Assembly (NCBI GenBank): GCA_015068855.1
Contig: SVJS01000005.1
Location: 33,023 to 97,022, forward strand
DNA from: Oscillospiraceae bacterium
GTDB taxonomy: Bacteria > Bacillota > Clostridia > UBA1381 > UBA9506
DNA length: 64,000 nt
Direction: 5' to 3'
Positions 26,057 to 34,977 of the stretch are shown here, in pieces (within the stretch, counting starts at the first letter, position 1; every line of letters starts with the position of its first letter). A program made the translations under genes and the position numbers. The notes under the pieces were generated by a model, which was given only the letters and a program-made list of their open reading frames with translations, had not been told where the DNA came from and searched no databases.

Positions 26057-28120
26057 ATGAAACGAACATTACGCAAGCTATCGACAATTGTTCTTGTTTT
26101 AACCTTTGTTATGAGTCTTCTGCCCGTTGCAACCTTTGCGGCAGAAGAAGAGACACAAACTCTTTTTAACAATTACAGTGAGACACGCTTTGACTTTGAC
26201 GATCCGGCCCTTAACGATCCCGCCTTGCAGGGTCAGAAAGCGGTTGAAACAGCATATTTCAGGACAGATAACATGACGCCTTCCGGTGCTACTTGTTCCT
26301 TTGCAAGTGTAACAGAAGATGGCGTTTCCGCTTTGAAATTCACAAAGAGCGGATCCGGCAAAGCCAATTCTATGATTAATTTTGGGTTAAATGCAGATGC
26401 AGGCAGCGCAACCGGTCGATACAAAAAGAAACTGGATGTTGCTTTCAGCACAAAGCTAACCGCAGACCCGGGCGGACGCTGGGGTTATTATCTCAGAAGT
26501 TACGGTATCTCTGAAGGCCGTGTTTTAGGTCTTGATGGCCAGTACATTACCTTTTTTGAAAATCCTGTTTTTCCGTTAACCTACAATCAGTGGATTGACA
26601 TTGAATTCTCCGTTGATGTGGATTTGCGATGCGGTATCATTAAGGTTCGTAACAGCGCGATTGGCAGCGAAACAGGCGAACCCGGCCCATGGCAGAGCTT
26701 TGCAGGTTGCTTCGATAAGCTGTTTTCCAGTGCAACAGGAGCGACAGCCTATGAGCATTTTTACCAGAACGGTTTCCTGACAATAGGCGGTATGACCAGT
26801 ACCTTTGATTTCTTCCTGACGGATTACATGCAGAATTTAAGAACAGCTGACGAGGCGTTAACACCGTCTTTGGAAACACTGTCTGATGATTTTGCATCGT
26901 TCCCTGCTGCTAACAGCACAAGCGCTATCTATGATAGCCAAACCGCTTGGAACACGTCTAACATTGGCGGCACAAAAGCCACCACAGCATCTGTCAGCGA
27001 AGGACGTTTAACATTGACAACAACGCAGGATTCGGGCACAAGCTATCCCGGTTTGATTAAAACCCCGTTCTATGCAGCTCCGAATCTGCGTCATCATATG
27101 AAATTTAGAATGAGTGCGCCGGCAATCGGCAACATCAGCCGTTTTTCTGTCACCTTAACATCGAATCAGAACGGCCTTGCCGACGGAAGCAGAACCCCTG
27201 AGTTTATTAAAATTGGTTCTGATGGAAGCGGCAGCTATATCCAGGTTGCTTCTGAAAAAAATTATGTAGCTTATGATCCCTACGACATGTTCGACTGCGA
27301 ATTTGTGTATGACGCAAAAGAGCAGGTTGCCAAGATTTCCGTTCTTGATGCAGAGGGCAATCAATATATCGGCGATGCCGCGTCTTTGGCAACAACAGGC
27401 GGCGCGAGCTGGGATATCCTGAGAGGCATTTTGTTCCAGAATCAGGCAACTGCCACCGGCACAACCTATTTCTACCTTGAAGATTTTTATTGGAATCTGT
27501 TAAGCCGTGAAAGCGTTGCAACAGAGACAACCGTTGCAAGCTTTGAAATTGACGGCGAGGACACAGCCAGCCTGGATGAAACCATTATGGTTGACTGTGG
27601 CCAGACATTAGATTATGCACAGGCAGTTGAGACAGCCGAAGTTACCGTTTTGAAAAACGGAACGCTCCCTGTTGACACCGCTTACACTCTTGCAGCAGAG
27701 GGCAGCGTTTTGACCGTTACCTTTGCTGACCTTGAGCCCGCAACCAATTACACGATTTTGGTTTCCGGCATCTCAACCTTAGCGGGCGACATCGAGCCGG
27801 ACCTTGCACAGACATTCTTCACAACCTATGAGGTAGGCATTTCTGCCACAACTCCTGTTTTGGACGGCGATGCTGTGACAGCCACCATCCGCAGCGGTTA
27901 TCGTGAAGGTAAACAGGTGCTCTTGATTACAACTCTGTATAATGAAGAGGGCGCTTTAATTGACGTTAAAATCAGCGACCTGACGCAGGCAAGCACCCGT
28001 GAAGGCGAGCTTTTCACAGTTGAACTGGGCGATGCTGAATACAGCAGCGCAAAAGCCTATATTTGGTCAGGATTTAACGATATGAATCCCTACCACGATG
28101 TAACATCTTTTGCATCGTAA
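26057..28120 (+). CDS. Secreted lectin-fold protein, paralogue B
   Basis: Exported 687-residue paralogue of the preceding product. Signal peptide ends near FAAEEE. Two lectin-like modules follow (about 30-275 and 295-480, with LTYNQWIDIEFSVDVD and NYVAYDPYDMFDCEFVYD), then a Big_5/fibronectin-like segment (about 490-595), and the shared terminal domain (LLITTLYNEEGALIDVKISDL). Both paralogues contain a DYMQN/NYMQN motif just before the last lectin unit. GGAGGG precedes the ATG. Function probably binding or scaffolding; no catalytic residues recognised. Confidence 0.7.
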   Translation: MKRTLRKLSTIVLVLTFVMSLLPVATFAAEEETQTLFNNYSETRFDFDDPALNDPALQGQKAVETAYFRTDNMTPSGATCSFASVTEDGVSALKFTKSGSGKANSMINFGLNADAGSATGRYKKKLDVAFSTKLTADPGGRWGYYLRSYGISEGRVLGLDGQYITFFENPVFPLTYNQWIDIEFSVDVDLRCGIIKVRNSAIGSETGEPGPWQSFAGCFDKLFSSATGATAYEHFYQNGFLTIGGMTSTFDFFLTDYMQNLRTADEALTPSLETLSDDFASFPAANSTSAIYDSQTAWNTSNIGGTKATTASVSEGRLTLTTTQDSGTSYPGLIKTPFYAAPNLRHHMKFRMSAPAIGNISRFSVTLTSNQNGLADGSRTPEFIKIGSDGSGSYIQVASEKNYVAYDPYDMFDCEFVYDAKEQVAKISVLDAEGNQYIGDAASLATTGGASWDILRGILFQNQATATGTTYFYLEDFYWNLLSRESVATETTVASFEIDGEDTASLDETIMVDCGQTLDYAQAVETAEVTVLKNGTLPVDTAYTLAAEGSVLTVTFADLEPATNYTILVSGISTLAGDIEPDLAQTFFTTYEVGISATTPVLDGDAVTATIRSGYREGKQVLLITTLYNEEGALIDVKISDLTQASTREGELFTVELGDAEYSSAKAYIWSGFNDMNPYHDVTSFAS

Positions 28121-28156
28121 GTCGTTACAATGTAAAAGAAGAAGGGAGAGGGAAAA

Positions 28157-29905
28157 ATGAAAAGAATTTGTTCGATTATTCTAACACTGGCCATGTGCGC
28201 ATCGTTCTTTGTGTTGCCGGCTTCTGCCGCAGGGATGCCCGTTGAAACAGCCGTTGTATCGGGCACAACCTTAACCATTACCGGTGTTTTACCGGCAGAT
28301 GCATCACAAAGAGTTACCATCGAAATCTTAAAGGGCGGTAACATTTTCTGGACTAAAGCCGAGGCTGATATGGTTGACGGGGCTATCAGCGTTGAGGACT
28401 ATGACCCCACAGACCGTAGTGACAGCATTTTGAATTATCTGGCTTATTTTGACCAGATTGACGGCAAAGCAGGCGAGGCTTACACGCTTGTGATTCCGGG
28501 TTACACCGGTCCGGCTAACCCTGAAATTCGCTTGCAGCTGAGCCCCACAGACAGCTTCTATTACAGCCCCAAGGTGCTGGATGCATTGAACGCAGCAACA
28601 ACGGGCGCTGAGCTGAAAGAAGAGCTTTATAAGAGCGAATATCTGGTTTCCATCACAGAATCCGGCCGAGCTCTTTTGACAGAAGAAGAGGAGCCCGCAT
28701 TCTGGACTAACTATCTTGGCTATCGTGACAGCGTTGGCGGCTTTGCAACCATGGCTTCCGTAGCAGATGGCGTTGAAGTTTGGGCTCGTCTTACCAAATT
28801 ACAGCTGGCGACCGACCGTGCATCCTTAGATGCTGTGTATGCTTTGTGCGACGGCTATGGAACAGACGATAACACCTTTGACATTTACAACGGCATTGGC
28901 GATTTTGTCGGCGACGGCGCAGGCGTTATGACAACAGCGCAGAAAGATGCAGCCGCAGCGCAGGTGTTGGCTAAGAAAATGACGTACACCTCCGTGGACA
29001 CCTTTGTGAATGACTATAAAGACAGCATTGTCCTGCATGCTTGCTATAACAGCGCAAGCCGTGCTATGATTAACGAAGTTTTGACAAAGGCTGACAGAGT
29101 GATTGCCGGTGACACAGGCGATTTTGCTTCTCTTACCAGCGACGAACAGCTGGACATCAGTGAGGAGCTGTATAAAGACAATGTTTTGTACACAAGCATT
29201 GCAAGCTTGTGTGCCGAGGTTAAGAGCTTAGCCGGTGACGGCGATGGCGACGGCGGCGGCAGCAACAGTGATGACGACGAGGAGGGTGGAAACACCATGG
29301 GTTCCGTTGGCATTACGCTTCCTCCCGTTGAAAAACCCGTTCCTCCTGAAGAGGAGCCCGCTGTGATTATTGCCGGCTTTACGGATTTGGCTAATGCTAC
29401 CTGGGCAGGAGAAGCGATTGAATACTTAAAGAAAGAAAACATCATCTCTGGTCGCAGTGCAACAGAGTTTGACCCCTTTGCACAGGTAACCCGTGAGGAA
29501 CTTGCCAAAATGCTGGTTGTTGCAGCTAAAAAGCTTGATGCAGAGGCTGTTGCAGACTTTGCAGACGCAGCGCCCGGTGCTTGGTATGCGCCCTACATTG
29601 CCAGCGCGCAAAAGGCCGGTTTAATTCAGGGTATTGGCGACAATCGGTTTGGCGTTGGCATGGCTATGTCCCGTCAGGATTTAGCTGTTTTAATTGCCAG
29701 AGCACTTGGCTATGAGGAAACCGAAGTGACGGATTCCACATTTGCAGATAATGCTGCCATCAGCGATTATGCTAAGGGTGCCGTTTTATTCGTAAAGGAA
29801 AAGGGCATCATGGGCGGAGTAGGCGATAATATGTTCTCGCCGAAAGCAGCCGTTAACCGCGCACAGGCAGCCAAAGTAATCTATGAATTTTTAATGAAAG
29901 GATGA
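28157..29905 (+). CDS. S-layer-homology protein with three C-terminal SLH domains
   Basis: Exported 582-residue protein tethered to the wall. After the signal peptide, about 330 residues form an unrecognised, partly helical domain. A flexible Gly/Asp/Ser-rich linker occurs near 359-380, followed by a Pro/Glu stretch. Three SLH domains end the protein (ITDLANA-type start GFTDLANATW, then FADAAPGAWYAPYI, then STFADNAAISDYA). SLH domains bind pyruvylated secondary wall polymer in Firmicutes. GAAGGGAG precedes the ATG. It may anchor the operon's secreted machinery. Confidence 0.8.
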   Translation: MKRICSIILTLAMCASFFVLPASAAGMPVETAVVSGTTLTITGVLPADASQRVTIEILKGGNIFWTKAEADMVDGAISVEDYDPTDRSDSILNYLAYFDQIDGKAGEAYTLVIPGYTGPANPEIRLQLSPTDSFYYSPKVLDALNAATTGAELKEELYKSEYLVSITESGRALLTEEEEPAFWTNYLGYRDSVGGFATMASVADGVEVWARLTKLQLATDRASLDAVYALCDGYGTDDNTFDIYNGIGDFVGDGAGVMTTAQKDAAAAQVLAKKMTYTSVDTFVNDYKDSIVLHACYNSASRAMINEVLTKADRVIAGDTGDFASLTSDEQLDISEELYKDNVLYTSIASLCAEVKSLAGDGDGDGGGSNSDDDEEGGNTMGSVGITLPPVEKPVPPEEEPAVIIAGFTDLANATWAGEAIEYLKKENIISGRSATEFDPFAQVTREELAKMLVVAAKKLDAEAVADFADAAPGAWYAPYIASAQKAGLIQGIGDNRFGVGMAMSRQDLAVLIARALGYEETEVTDSTFADNAAISDYAKGAVLFVKEKGIMGGVGDNMFSPKAAVNRAQAAKVIYEFLMKG

Positions 29906-29912
29906 GCTGAGA

Positions 29913-32678
29913 ATGAAAAAATTACTTTCGATTCTATTATGCTTTATGCTGAGCGTTTCACTCTTTACAGCTCCGTCCTTTGCTGCAGAGACTGAAACAG
30001 ATTCCTATCAGGCACAACTGAAAGCAGCCGTTGATTTAGGCCTTTTGGAAATGAACGCGCTGGGTCGTGCCGGGAAAACCATGTCAAGAGGCGAATTCTT
30101 TAATGCGCTTTCCATCCTGGCCGGTGCCGATGTGATGACAGATGCGCCGGTTCCGTTTACGGATATTGACCAAAAAAGTCCTTACTTTAACGGTATTTGC
30201 GCCGTGCATGCCTTGGGCTTTGTCGGTGGTTATGGTGACGGCACCGTTCATCCGGATGAGCCGATTATCATGAATCAGGCTGTAAGACTTTTGTCCTACG
30301 TTATTGGTTATAAAGACATGCTTGATGCCGGCTATCCGCTGACTCGCTTTGTAAGAGAGTCCAACCTGTGCGGCTATGATGTAGCCATCAGCACAACCAC
30401 CATGACCGTTGCTGAGGCGGCAGCACTTTTGATGAATGCCGGTAACGCAAAGACAGTTTCCATCTCCGGTTACAGTAACAAGGAAATGGATTACACAGAG
30501 GACAATACGACTGTTTTTGAGAAATATATGGGTATTTACCAGGCAATCGGTCTGGTTTCTGCTAACAGCCTGACCAATTTAAGCAGCGTTGGTTTCCTGC
30601 CTGAGGGCAAGGTTACCGTTGATAACATCACCTTAAATGAGGGTAAATCCGATGCAGGCTCTCTGCTTGGTTACAATGTTGTTGCTTACCACACAGGCGC
30701 TAAATCAGATACCCCCAACACTGTTTTACATGTGTATCATGACGAGAGCATGAATGAAAGCATTGTTGTGCAAGCAGAAAATTGCAGGGGATATATCGAC
30801 GGTAAATTCCACTATGTAGAAGATGACAAGGATAAATCCGTTAAGATTTCCTTGGGTACAATCAATCTGGTTTATAATAACCGCTTTGTATTTAATCCCC
30901 AGGCGGGTGACTTTGATGTTACAAGCGGTTCTGTAACCCTGATTGATGCAGATACCAACGGTGTTTATGAAACAGCCATTGTGAATGCTTATACCACCTT
31001 GATTGTGGAAAGCGTTAATGCCGTTGACGAACATATTTACGGTAAATACAACCATGTCGTTGATTTCGGCGAGGCGGATAGAGTTCATTTTGCTAAATTA
31101 AACGGTGAGGAATGTCACTTGCTTGAATTGGCAGAGTGGGATGTTTTAGCCGTTGCTTGGAGTAAAGATAGAAGCGTTTTAACCGTTCTTTACATGACAG
31201 AACTGGCAGAAGGCTCCATCACCTCCTTAGAGCTCGGAACTCCGTCCTATGTTTACATTGACGGCGTGCCTCATGAACTGGCTGCCATTTGTGCGACGAA
31301 TCAGAGAGAAGATCTGGTGAACATGAATAAGCCGGCTCTGTTTGGCCTTGATATTGATGGCAAAATCGCCTGCGTTATCTTTGGCGAGAGCGTAGAGGGT
31401 CGATATGGTTATCTCATGGATTGGGCATATAGCGGTGGGTTATCTCCCGTTGTTCAGGTTAAATTCTTAAATGATGTGGGCGATGTTGAGACCGCTGAAC
31501 TTGCACCTCGCATTAGATTTGACGGAGAAAGAGTGACAACTGCTCAGAACGTTGACACTTTGACGGCGATTGTGCCGCAGATGATTGTATATGGCATGAA
31601 CGAGGAGGGTAAGATTAATTACCTCGACACAGCTTATACGGTTGATGTTGACGGCAATATTACCGGTACAAAAGAGAGCAGCGACTCTCTGGCTATGTTC
31701 TATGACTGTTATCGCTTTGACGGCACAATGTACCAGGATGAAACCTCCAAGGTCAGCCATGCTTACCGTACTGAAAGTAAAATCTTTACCAGTAAAACCA
31801 GAACCAGCAACGACATTATCGACAAATATGGTTACATGCTGGCTTGTGATGCCACAACCAAGGTCTTTGAAATTCCCCGTAACGCTGAAACCGGTTCTGA
31901 ATCGGATTACTCCGTAAGAGCCATCGGCAGCTGCATGGCAAACAATGAAGTTGCTTATTTCCGTGCATTTAAGCGTGACGAAAAATCCCTGGTTGCTGAG
32001 GTTCTGCTGCAATACATTGATCCGGTTGCAACCTCCGGCCTCTTGACAAGTGACGGTACTGTAGCTGTTGTAACCGAGCCGGTTGCGCTGGTTGCCGATG
32101 AAGAAGGCCGCGTAACCAACAGAGTGACGGTGCATTATGACGGCGTTATCAGAGAATATTTAACCCGTGACCTTGCTGTTCTGGCCAACATGGACGCACC
32201 GCTGTATGCGACTCCGGGCAGCAAGTACACCCTAGGTGTTGGCGATGTCCTGAAGCTTGACCTTGGTGTGGATGGGAAGCTCAGAGGTTGCACATTGATC
32301 TATTCTTGCAAGGATGCCAAACTCAACCTGTCTTCCACAACGGAGGACAAGACGCTTCTTGGTAGCTCGCCGACAGACATTAGAAGTAACTTCCGTGTAC
32401 AGCTTGCCAATGTGTATGATGTCTATAAGAACCATTTCAGAACAACCCGTGTGAATTTGGAGCCCGATGTTGATTATAGCCCCTTAAAGAACTTAGAGCT
32501 GGAGACCCGTTCCGGAAACGACTATTCGATTTTAGTGTATGATTCCGTGAAGAACACGGTCACCGCAGGGTCTATTGTTTCCTTGGTTGGCTATACCAAC
32601 AGTGGCGGTATCGCAAGTTCCCGTGTTGTGATTCAGGACCGTGACACGGACGGTAGAGTTTTAGTCGTATATCAATAA
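29913..32678 (+). CDS. Large S-layer-type protein with N-terminal SLH domains
   Basis: Exported 921-residue protein. Signal peptide ends near FAAETE. SLH-like repeats occupy about residues 25-180 (FTDIDQKSPYFNGICAVHAL, FVGGYGDGTVHPDEPI). The remaining ~740 residues are beta-rich, repetitive in style and unassigned. It begins seven bases after the preceding stop and ends the operon at a terminator. It could be a major surface-layer or wall-bound scaffold. Pairing with an SLH protein of opposite polarity (C-terminal SLH) is notable. Confidence 0.78.
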   Translation: MKKLLSILLCFMLSVSLFTAPSFAAETETDSYQAQLKAAVDLGLLEMNALGRAGKTMSRGEFFNALSILAGADVMTDAPVPFTDIDQKSPYFNGICAVHALGFVGGYGDGTVHPDEPIIMNQAVRLLSYVIGYKDMLDAGYPLTRFVRESNLCGYDVAISTTTMTVAEAAALLMNAGNAKTVSISGYSNKEMDYTEDNTTVFEKYMGIYQAIGLVSANSLTNLSSVGFLPEGKVTVDNITLNEGKSDAGSLLGYNVVAYHTGAKSDTPNTVLHVYHDESMNESIVVQAENCRGYIDGKFHYVEDDKDKSVKISLGTINLVYNNRFVFNPQAGDFDVTSGSVTLIDADTNGVYETAIVNAYTTLIVESVNAVDEHIYGKYNHVVDFGEADRVHFAKLNGEECHLLELAEWDVLAVAWSKDRSVLTVLYMTELAEGSITSLELGTPSYVYIDGVPHELAAICATNQREDLVNMNKPALFGLDIDGKIACVIFGESVEGRYGYLMDWAYSGGLSPVVQVKFLNDVGDVETAELAPRIRFDGERVTTAQNVDTLTAIVPQMIVYGMNEEGKINYLDTAYTVDVDGNITGTKESSDSLAMFYDCYRFDGTMYQDETSKVSHAYRTESKIFTSKTRTSNDIIDKYGYMLACDATTKVFEIPRNAETGSESDYSVRAIGSCMANNEVAYFRAFKRDEKSLVAEVLLQYIDPVATSGLLTSDGTVAVVTEPVALVADEEGRVTNRVTVHYDGVIREYLTRDLAVLANMDAPLYATPGSKYTLGVGDVLKLDLGVDGKLRGCTLIYSCKDAKLNLSSTTEDKTLLGSSPTDIRSNFRVQLANVYDVYKNHFRTTRVNLEPDVDYSPLKNLELETRSGNDYSILVYDSVKNTVTAGSIVSLVGYTNSGGIASSRVVIQDRDTDGRVLVVYQ

Positions 32679-32690
32679 TATCGGTATACT

Positions 32691-32730
32691 AAACCGAGGC
32701 CGCTTACAAAGCGACCTCGGTTTTTGTTTT
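32691..32730 (+). terminator. Terminator of the surface operon
   Basis: AAACCGAGG pairs with CCTCGGTTT, with a short inner GC stem, followed by TTTTTGTTTT. Confidence 0.88.
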
Positions 32731-32754
32731 CTGTAAAGGAGAGTAGGGGCCAAC

Positions 32755-33030
32755 AATAAAAGCACCACCGTAAGGTGGTGCTTTTATTATACAAGATCAT
32801 CCTTTTATTATAAGCGCTTTCCCTGTCTTATAGAAAGAGGGGAGGGATACAGTCTTGCTTCGCAAGCCTTGCCTGCTCATCGACCCAAGCCGTTGGCTTT
32901 GGTACCCGATTCGCACCTTTTTGCTAAAAACAGTTCGCTGAACTGTTTTCTTAACGCAAAAACCCTCTCAGGGTTCGAATCCCCACTAACAAAAAATAAA
33001 AGCACCACCTTGCGGTAGTGCTTTTATTTT
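32755..33030. repeat. Palindrome-rich intergenic element flanked by duplicated hairpins
   Basis: Two near-identical hairpins (32755-32788 and 32995-33028, stem AATAAAAGCACCACC) flank about 205 bases. That interval contains three further small inverted repeats: CTTGC/GCAAG at 32854, AAGCC/GGCTT at 32887, AAAACAGTT/AACTGTTTT at 32927. It also holds GGGTTCGAATCCC, which resembles a tRNA T-arm. No coding frame is evident. The right hairpin serves as terminator of the adjacent minus-strand tRNA gene. It may be a small repeat element; other copies would have to be found elsewhere in the genome. Confidence 0.5.
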
Positions 33031-33122
33031 TGGCGGAGAGGGAGGGATTTGAACCCTCGAACGGGTATTAGCCGTTACACGATTTCCAATCGTGCGCCTT
33101 AGGCCAGCTCAGCCACCTCTCC
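33031..33122 (-). tRNA. tRNA-Ser, anticodon GGA
   Basis: Reading the minus strand gives a class II tRNA of about 92 bases with GGAGAGG/CCTCTCC acceptor stem, anticodon stem CACGATT-GGA-AATCGTG, a long variable arm, T-arm GAGGGTTCAAATCCCTC, discriminator G and encoded CCA. The GGA anticodon reads UCC/UCU serine codons. Confidence 0.95.
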
Positions 33123-33146
33123 ATATATACTGTTCAACACCGATTT

Positions 33147-33175
33147 ATTATAACATATACCACTCATAAATGCAA
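33147..33175 (-). promoter_or_regulatory. tRNA-Ser promoter
   Basis: On the minus strand TTGCAT and TATAAT are separated by exactly 17 bases, about 25 bases before the tRNA. Confidence 0.8.
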
Positions 33176-33233
33176 GCAAATTTTATAATTTTTTTATGAT
33201 AAAAAAAGATTTATAATTTATGGGAAAAAAGTA

Positions 33234-33262
33234 TTGACATTTAACTAAAAATATAGTAAAAT
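33234..33262 (+). promoter_or_regulatory. Promoter of the Gfo/Idh oxidoreductase gene
   Basis: TTGACA and TAAAAT with a 17-base spacer. The resulting leader is about 135 bases, and I see no riboswitch in it. Confidence 0.75.
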
Positions 33263-33403
33263 AACATGCGGGTGTATAGTGTGAAATAATATGGTTATAA
33301 GATGTTAGGTTTTCTGCATCTGTCATACATAAAAATCATGGTATGCACAGTTTAGGTAGAAGTTGATGGTTTTTACGTTGATTTTCTGGAAGGAGTGTTG
33401 GCC

Positions 33404-34444
33404 ATGAAAATCAAATGGGGTGTCATCGGTTGTGGTGGCATTGCGGACAGAAGGACGCTCCCCGGTATGATGCTGGCAGAAAATGCTGAGCTTGTTGCAG
33501 TTATGGATACCAATTCTGAACTGGCGCAGGCAGCAAAAGAAAAGTATCATGCACAATATGCATTTACAACAGTTGAAGATTTGTTGGCCTTAGATGAAAT
33601 TCAGGCTGTTTATATCGCCTCTCCCGTCGCTTTCCATCAGGCGCAAACAGAGGCAGCGGCAAAAGCCGGCAAACACATCTTGTTAGAAAAGCCTATGACG
33701 CTTTCCTCTGCAAAATCCCAGGAGATTGCAGATGTTTGCGAAAAATATAATGTTAAAATCGGCGTTGGTTTGATGATGCGTTTTCACACCTATCATCAAC
33801 TGATGAAAAAGCTGATTGAAGAGGGTAAGCTTGGTCAGATTGTTTCCATGCGAGCCCAGCTCACCTGCTGGTATCCCGACATTCCGGGTAACTGGCGTCA
33901 ACAAAAGGCAACCGCAGGTGGTGGCTCTTTAATGGATATGGGTATCCATTGTGTTGATTTGCTTCAATACATCAGTGGATTGAAAGCTGTTGAAGTTGCT
34001 TCCATGAGTGGCACGCAAATCTTTAACTATGATGTTGAAGATGGTGGCAGCCTGATTATGAAAATGGAAAACGGCGCTATTGCTTATGTGGATGCAAACT
34101 TTAACATTCCGGACGACGCAGCTGTTTGCAAGCTGGAAATCTACGGAACAGAGGGTAGCATTTTTGCTGAGGGCACGATTGGTCAGGTTGAAGGCGGCAA
34201 CGTCCGCGTGACAATCTGCGGTGACCAGGGCGCTTACGATGCAGCCCAGAACAGACAGCCCACCAATTCATATATGATGGAAGCGGAGCTCGGTAATATG
34301 TATACCAAAGAAATTGAAGGCTTCGGCAAAGCAATTTCAGAGGGCAAAGTTCCACCCGTAACTGCGGATGATGCAATTAACGTTCAGAAGATTATTGAAG
34401 CTGCGTATGCATCTAACGACAGTAAGAAATTCATTTCTATCTGA
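33404..34444 (+). CDS. Gfo/Idh/MocA-family NAD(P)-dependent oxidoreductase
   Basis: Cytoplasmic dehydrogenase of 346 residues acting on a sugar, inositol or related polyol. The N-terminal Rossmann fold shows GVIGCGGIADRRTLPGM, followed by HILLEKPMTLS (the family EKP motif with its conserved Lys) and MDMGIHCVDLLQYISG, where the His of the active site lies. GGAAGGAG lies eight bases before the ATG at 33404. The gene is monocistronic, standing between tRNA-Ser and a small peptide gene. A sugar-catabolic role would fit the window but is not shown. Confidence 0.88.
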   Translation: MKIKWGVIGCGGIADRRTLPGMMLAENAELVAVMDTNSELAQAAKEKYHAQYAFTTVEDLLALDEIQAVYIASPVAFHQAQTEAAAKAGKHILLEKPMTLSSAKSQEIADVCEKYNVKIGVGLMMRFHTYHQLMKKLIEEGKLGQIVSMRAQLTCWYPDIPGNWRQQKATAGGGSLMDMGIHCVDLLQYISGLKAVEVASMSGTQIFNYDVEDGGSLIMKMENGAIAYVDANFNIPDDAAVCKLEIYGTEGSIFAEGTIGQVEGGNVRVTICGDQGAYDAAQNRQPTNSYMMEAELGNMYTKEIEGFGKAISEGKVPPVTADDAINVQKIIEAAYASNDSKKFISI

Positions 34445-34563
34445 TTCCGTTTGCAAAGTGCAAACTTACGATATAGTGTTTCTGTAAAAGAGATTAAACA
34501 TGTAAATCATCAGCTCCGGTTCATCACCGGGCGTGCACATTGTTAAAAGGAGGTAAAAACAAG

Positions 34564-34722
34564 ATGAAAAGATATGAAAAGCCCGTTATGCAGGTTCGTG
34601 AAATCAGAGTGAAGGAAAATTTGGCCAAGATGACTGCCACCAGCGCAGTTGAGTGGGTTGAAAGAACAGCAGGTGTTGTAGTTTCTTCCGTTTGGACTCT
34701 GTCTTCTGTAACGCCCTCTTAA
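34564..34722 (+). CDS. 52-residue orphan peptide with YEKP-type leader
   Basis: Short gene with a strong ribosome binding site (AAAGGAGGT, nine bases before the ATG) and a strong terminator directly after it, so probably expressed. The peptide begins MKRYEKPVMQVREIRVKENL and ends in a Ser/Thr/Val-rich tail without Cys. The KxYEKP start followed by a charged leader resembles small precursor-like peptides common in gut Firmicutes, some of which are annotated as RiPP precursors. No modification enzyme, peptidase or exporter lies next to it. Function unknown. Confidence 0.65.
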   Translation: MKRYEKPVMQVREIRVKENLAKMTATSAVEWVERTAGVVVSSVWTLSSVTPS

Positions 34723-34740
34723 TAAGAACAGAATGTAATG

Positions 34741-34778
34741 TGCCCGCACATCGGTTAGATGTGCGGGCACTTTTTTTG
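34741..34778 (+). terminator. Terminator of the small peptide gene
   Basis: A perfect 12-bp stem (TGCCCGCACATC with GATGTGCGGGCA), 5-base loop and a run of seven T residues. Confidence 0.92.
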
Positions 34779-34795
34779 TTACAATTATAAAAAAA

Positions 34796-34813
34796 TGTAA
34801 ATAATTATTTACA
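34796..34813. promoter_or_regulatory. Perfect 18-bp palindrome, putative operator
   Basis: TGTAAATAATTATTTACA is exactly self-complementary. Its right end coincides with the -35 box of the following promoter. A degenerate copy (TGTAATTTTTAATTTACA, 7 of 9 half-site positions matching) lies downstream at 34869-34886. It is the natural candidate site for the HTH domain encoded just downstream. Confidence 0.7.
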
Positions 34814-34836
34814 AAACAACAAAATAATGGTATAAT
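34808..34836 (+). promoter_or_regulatory. Promoter of the HTH-phosphohexomutase operon
   Basis: TTTACA and TATAAT with a 17-base spacer, overlapping the palindrome. The leader would be about 135 bases. A second TATAAT near 34930 lacks a good -35 box. Confidence 0.65.
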
Positions 34837-34977
34837 TGATTAAAAATACGAATAAAATAAGGGAATAATGTAATTTTTAATTTACAATAAAAACCTATTA
34901 AAGTTGGTGGATGTAAAACTTTGGTTTGTTATAATATAAGTAGGAAGTATTGTGATACTTTTAATAAGGAGCGATGA

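Noticed and set aside
32960..32992. T-arm-like GGGTTCGAATCCC on the plus strand, suggesting a second tRNA.
   Set aside because: No acceptor, D-arm or anticodon stem can be folded around it; only a 3-bp T-stem match is present.
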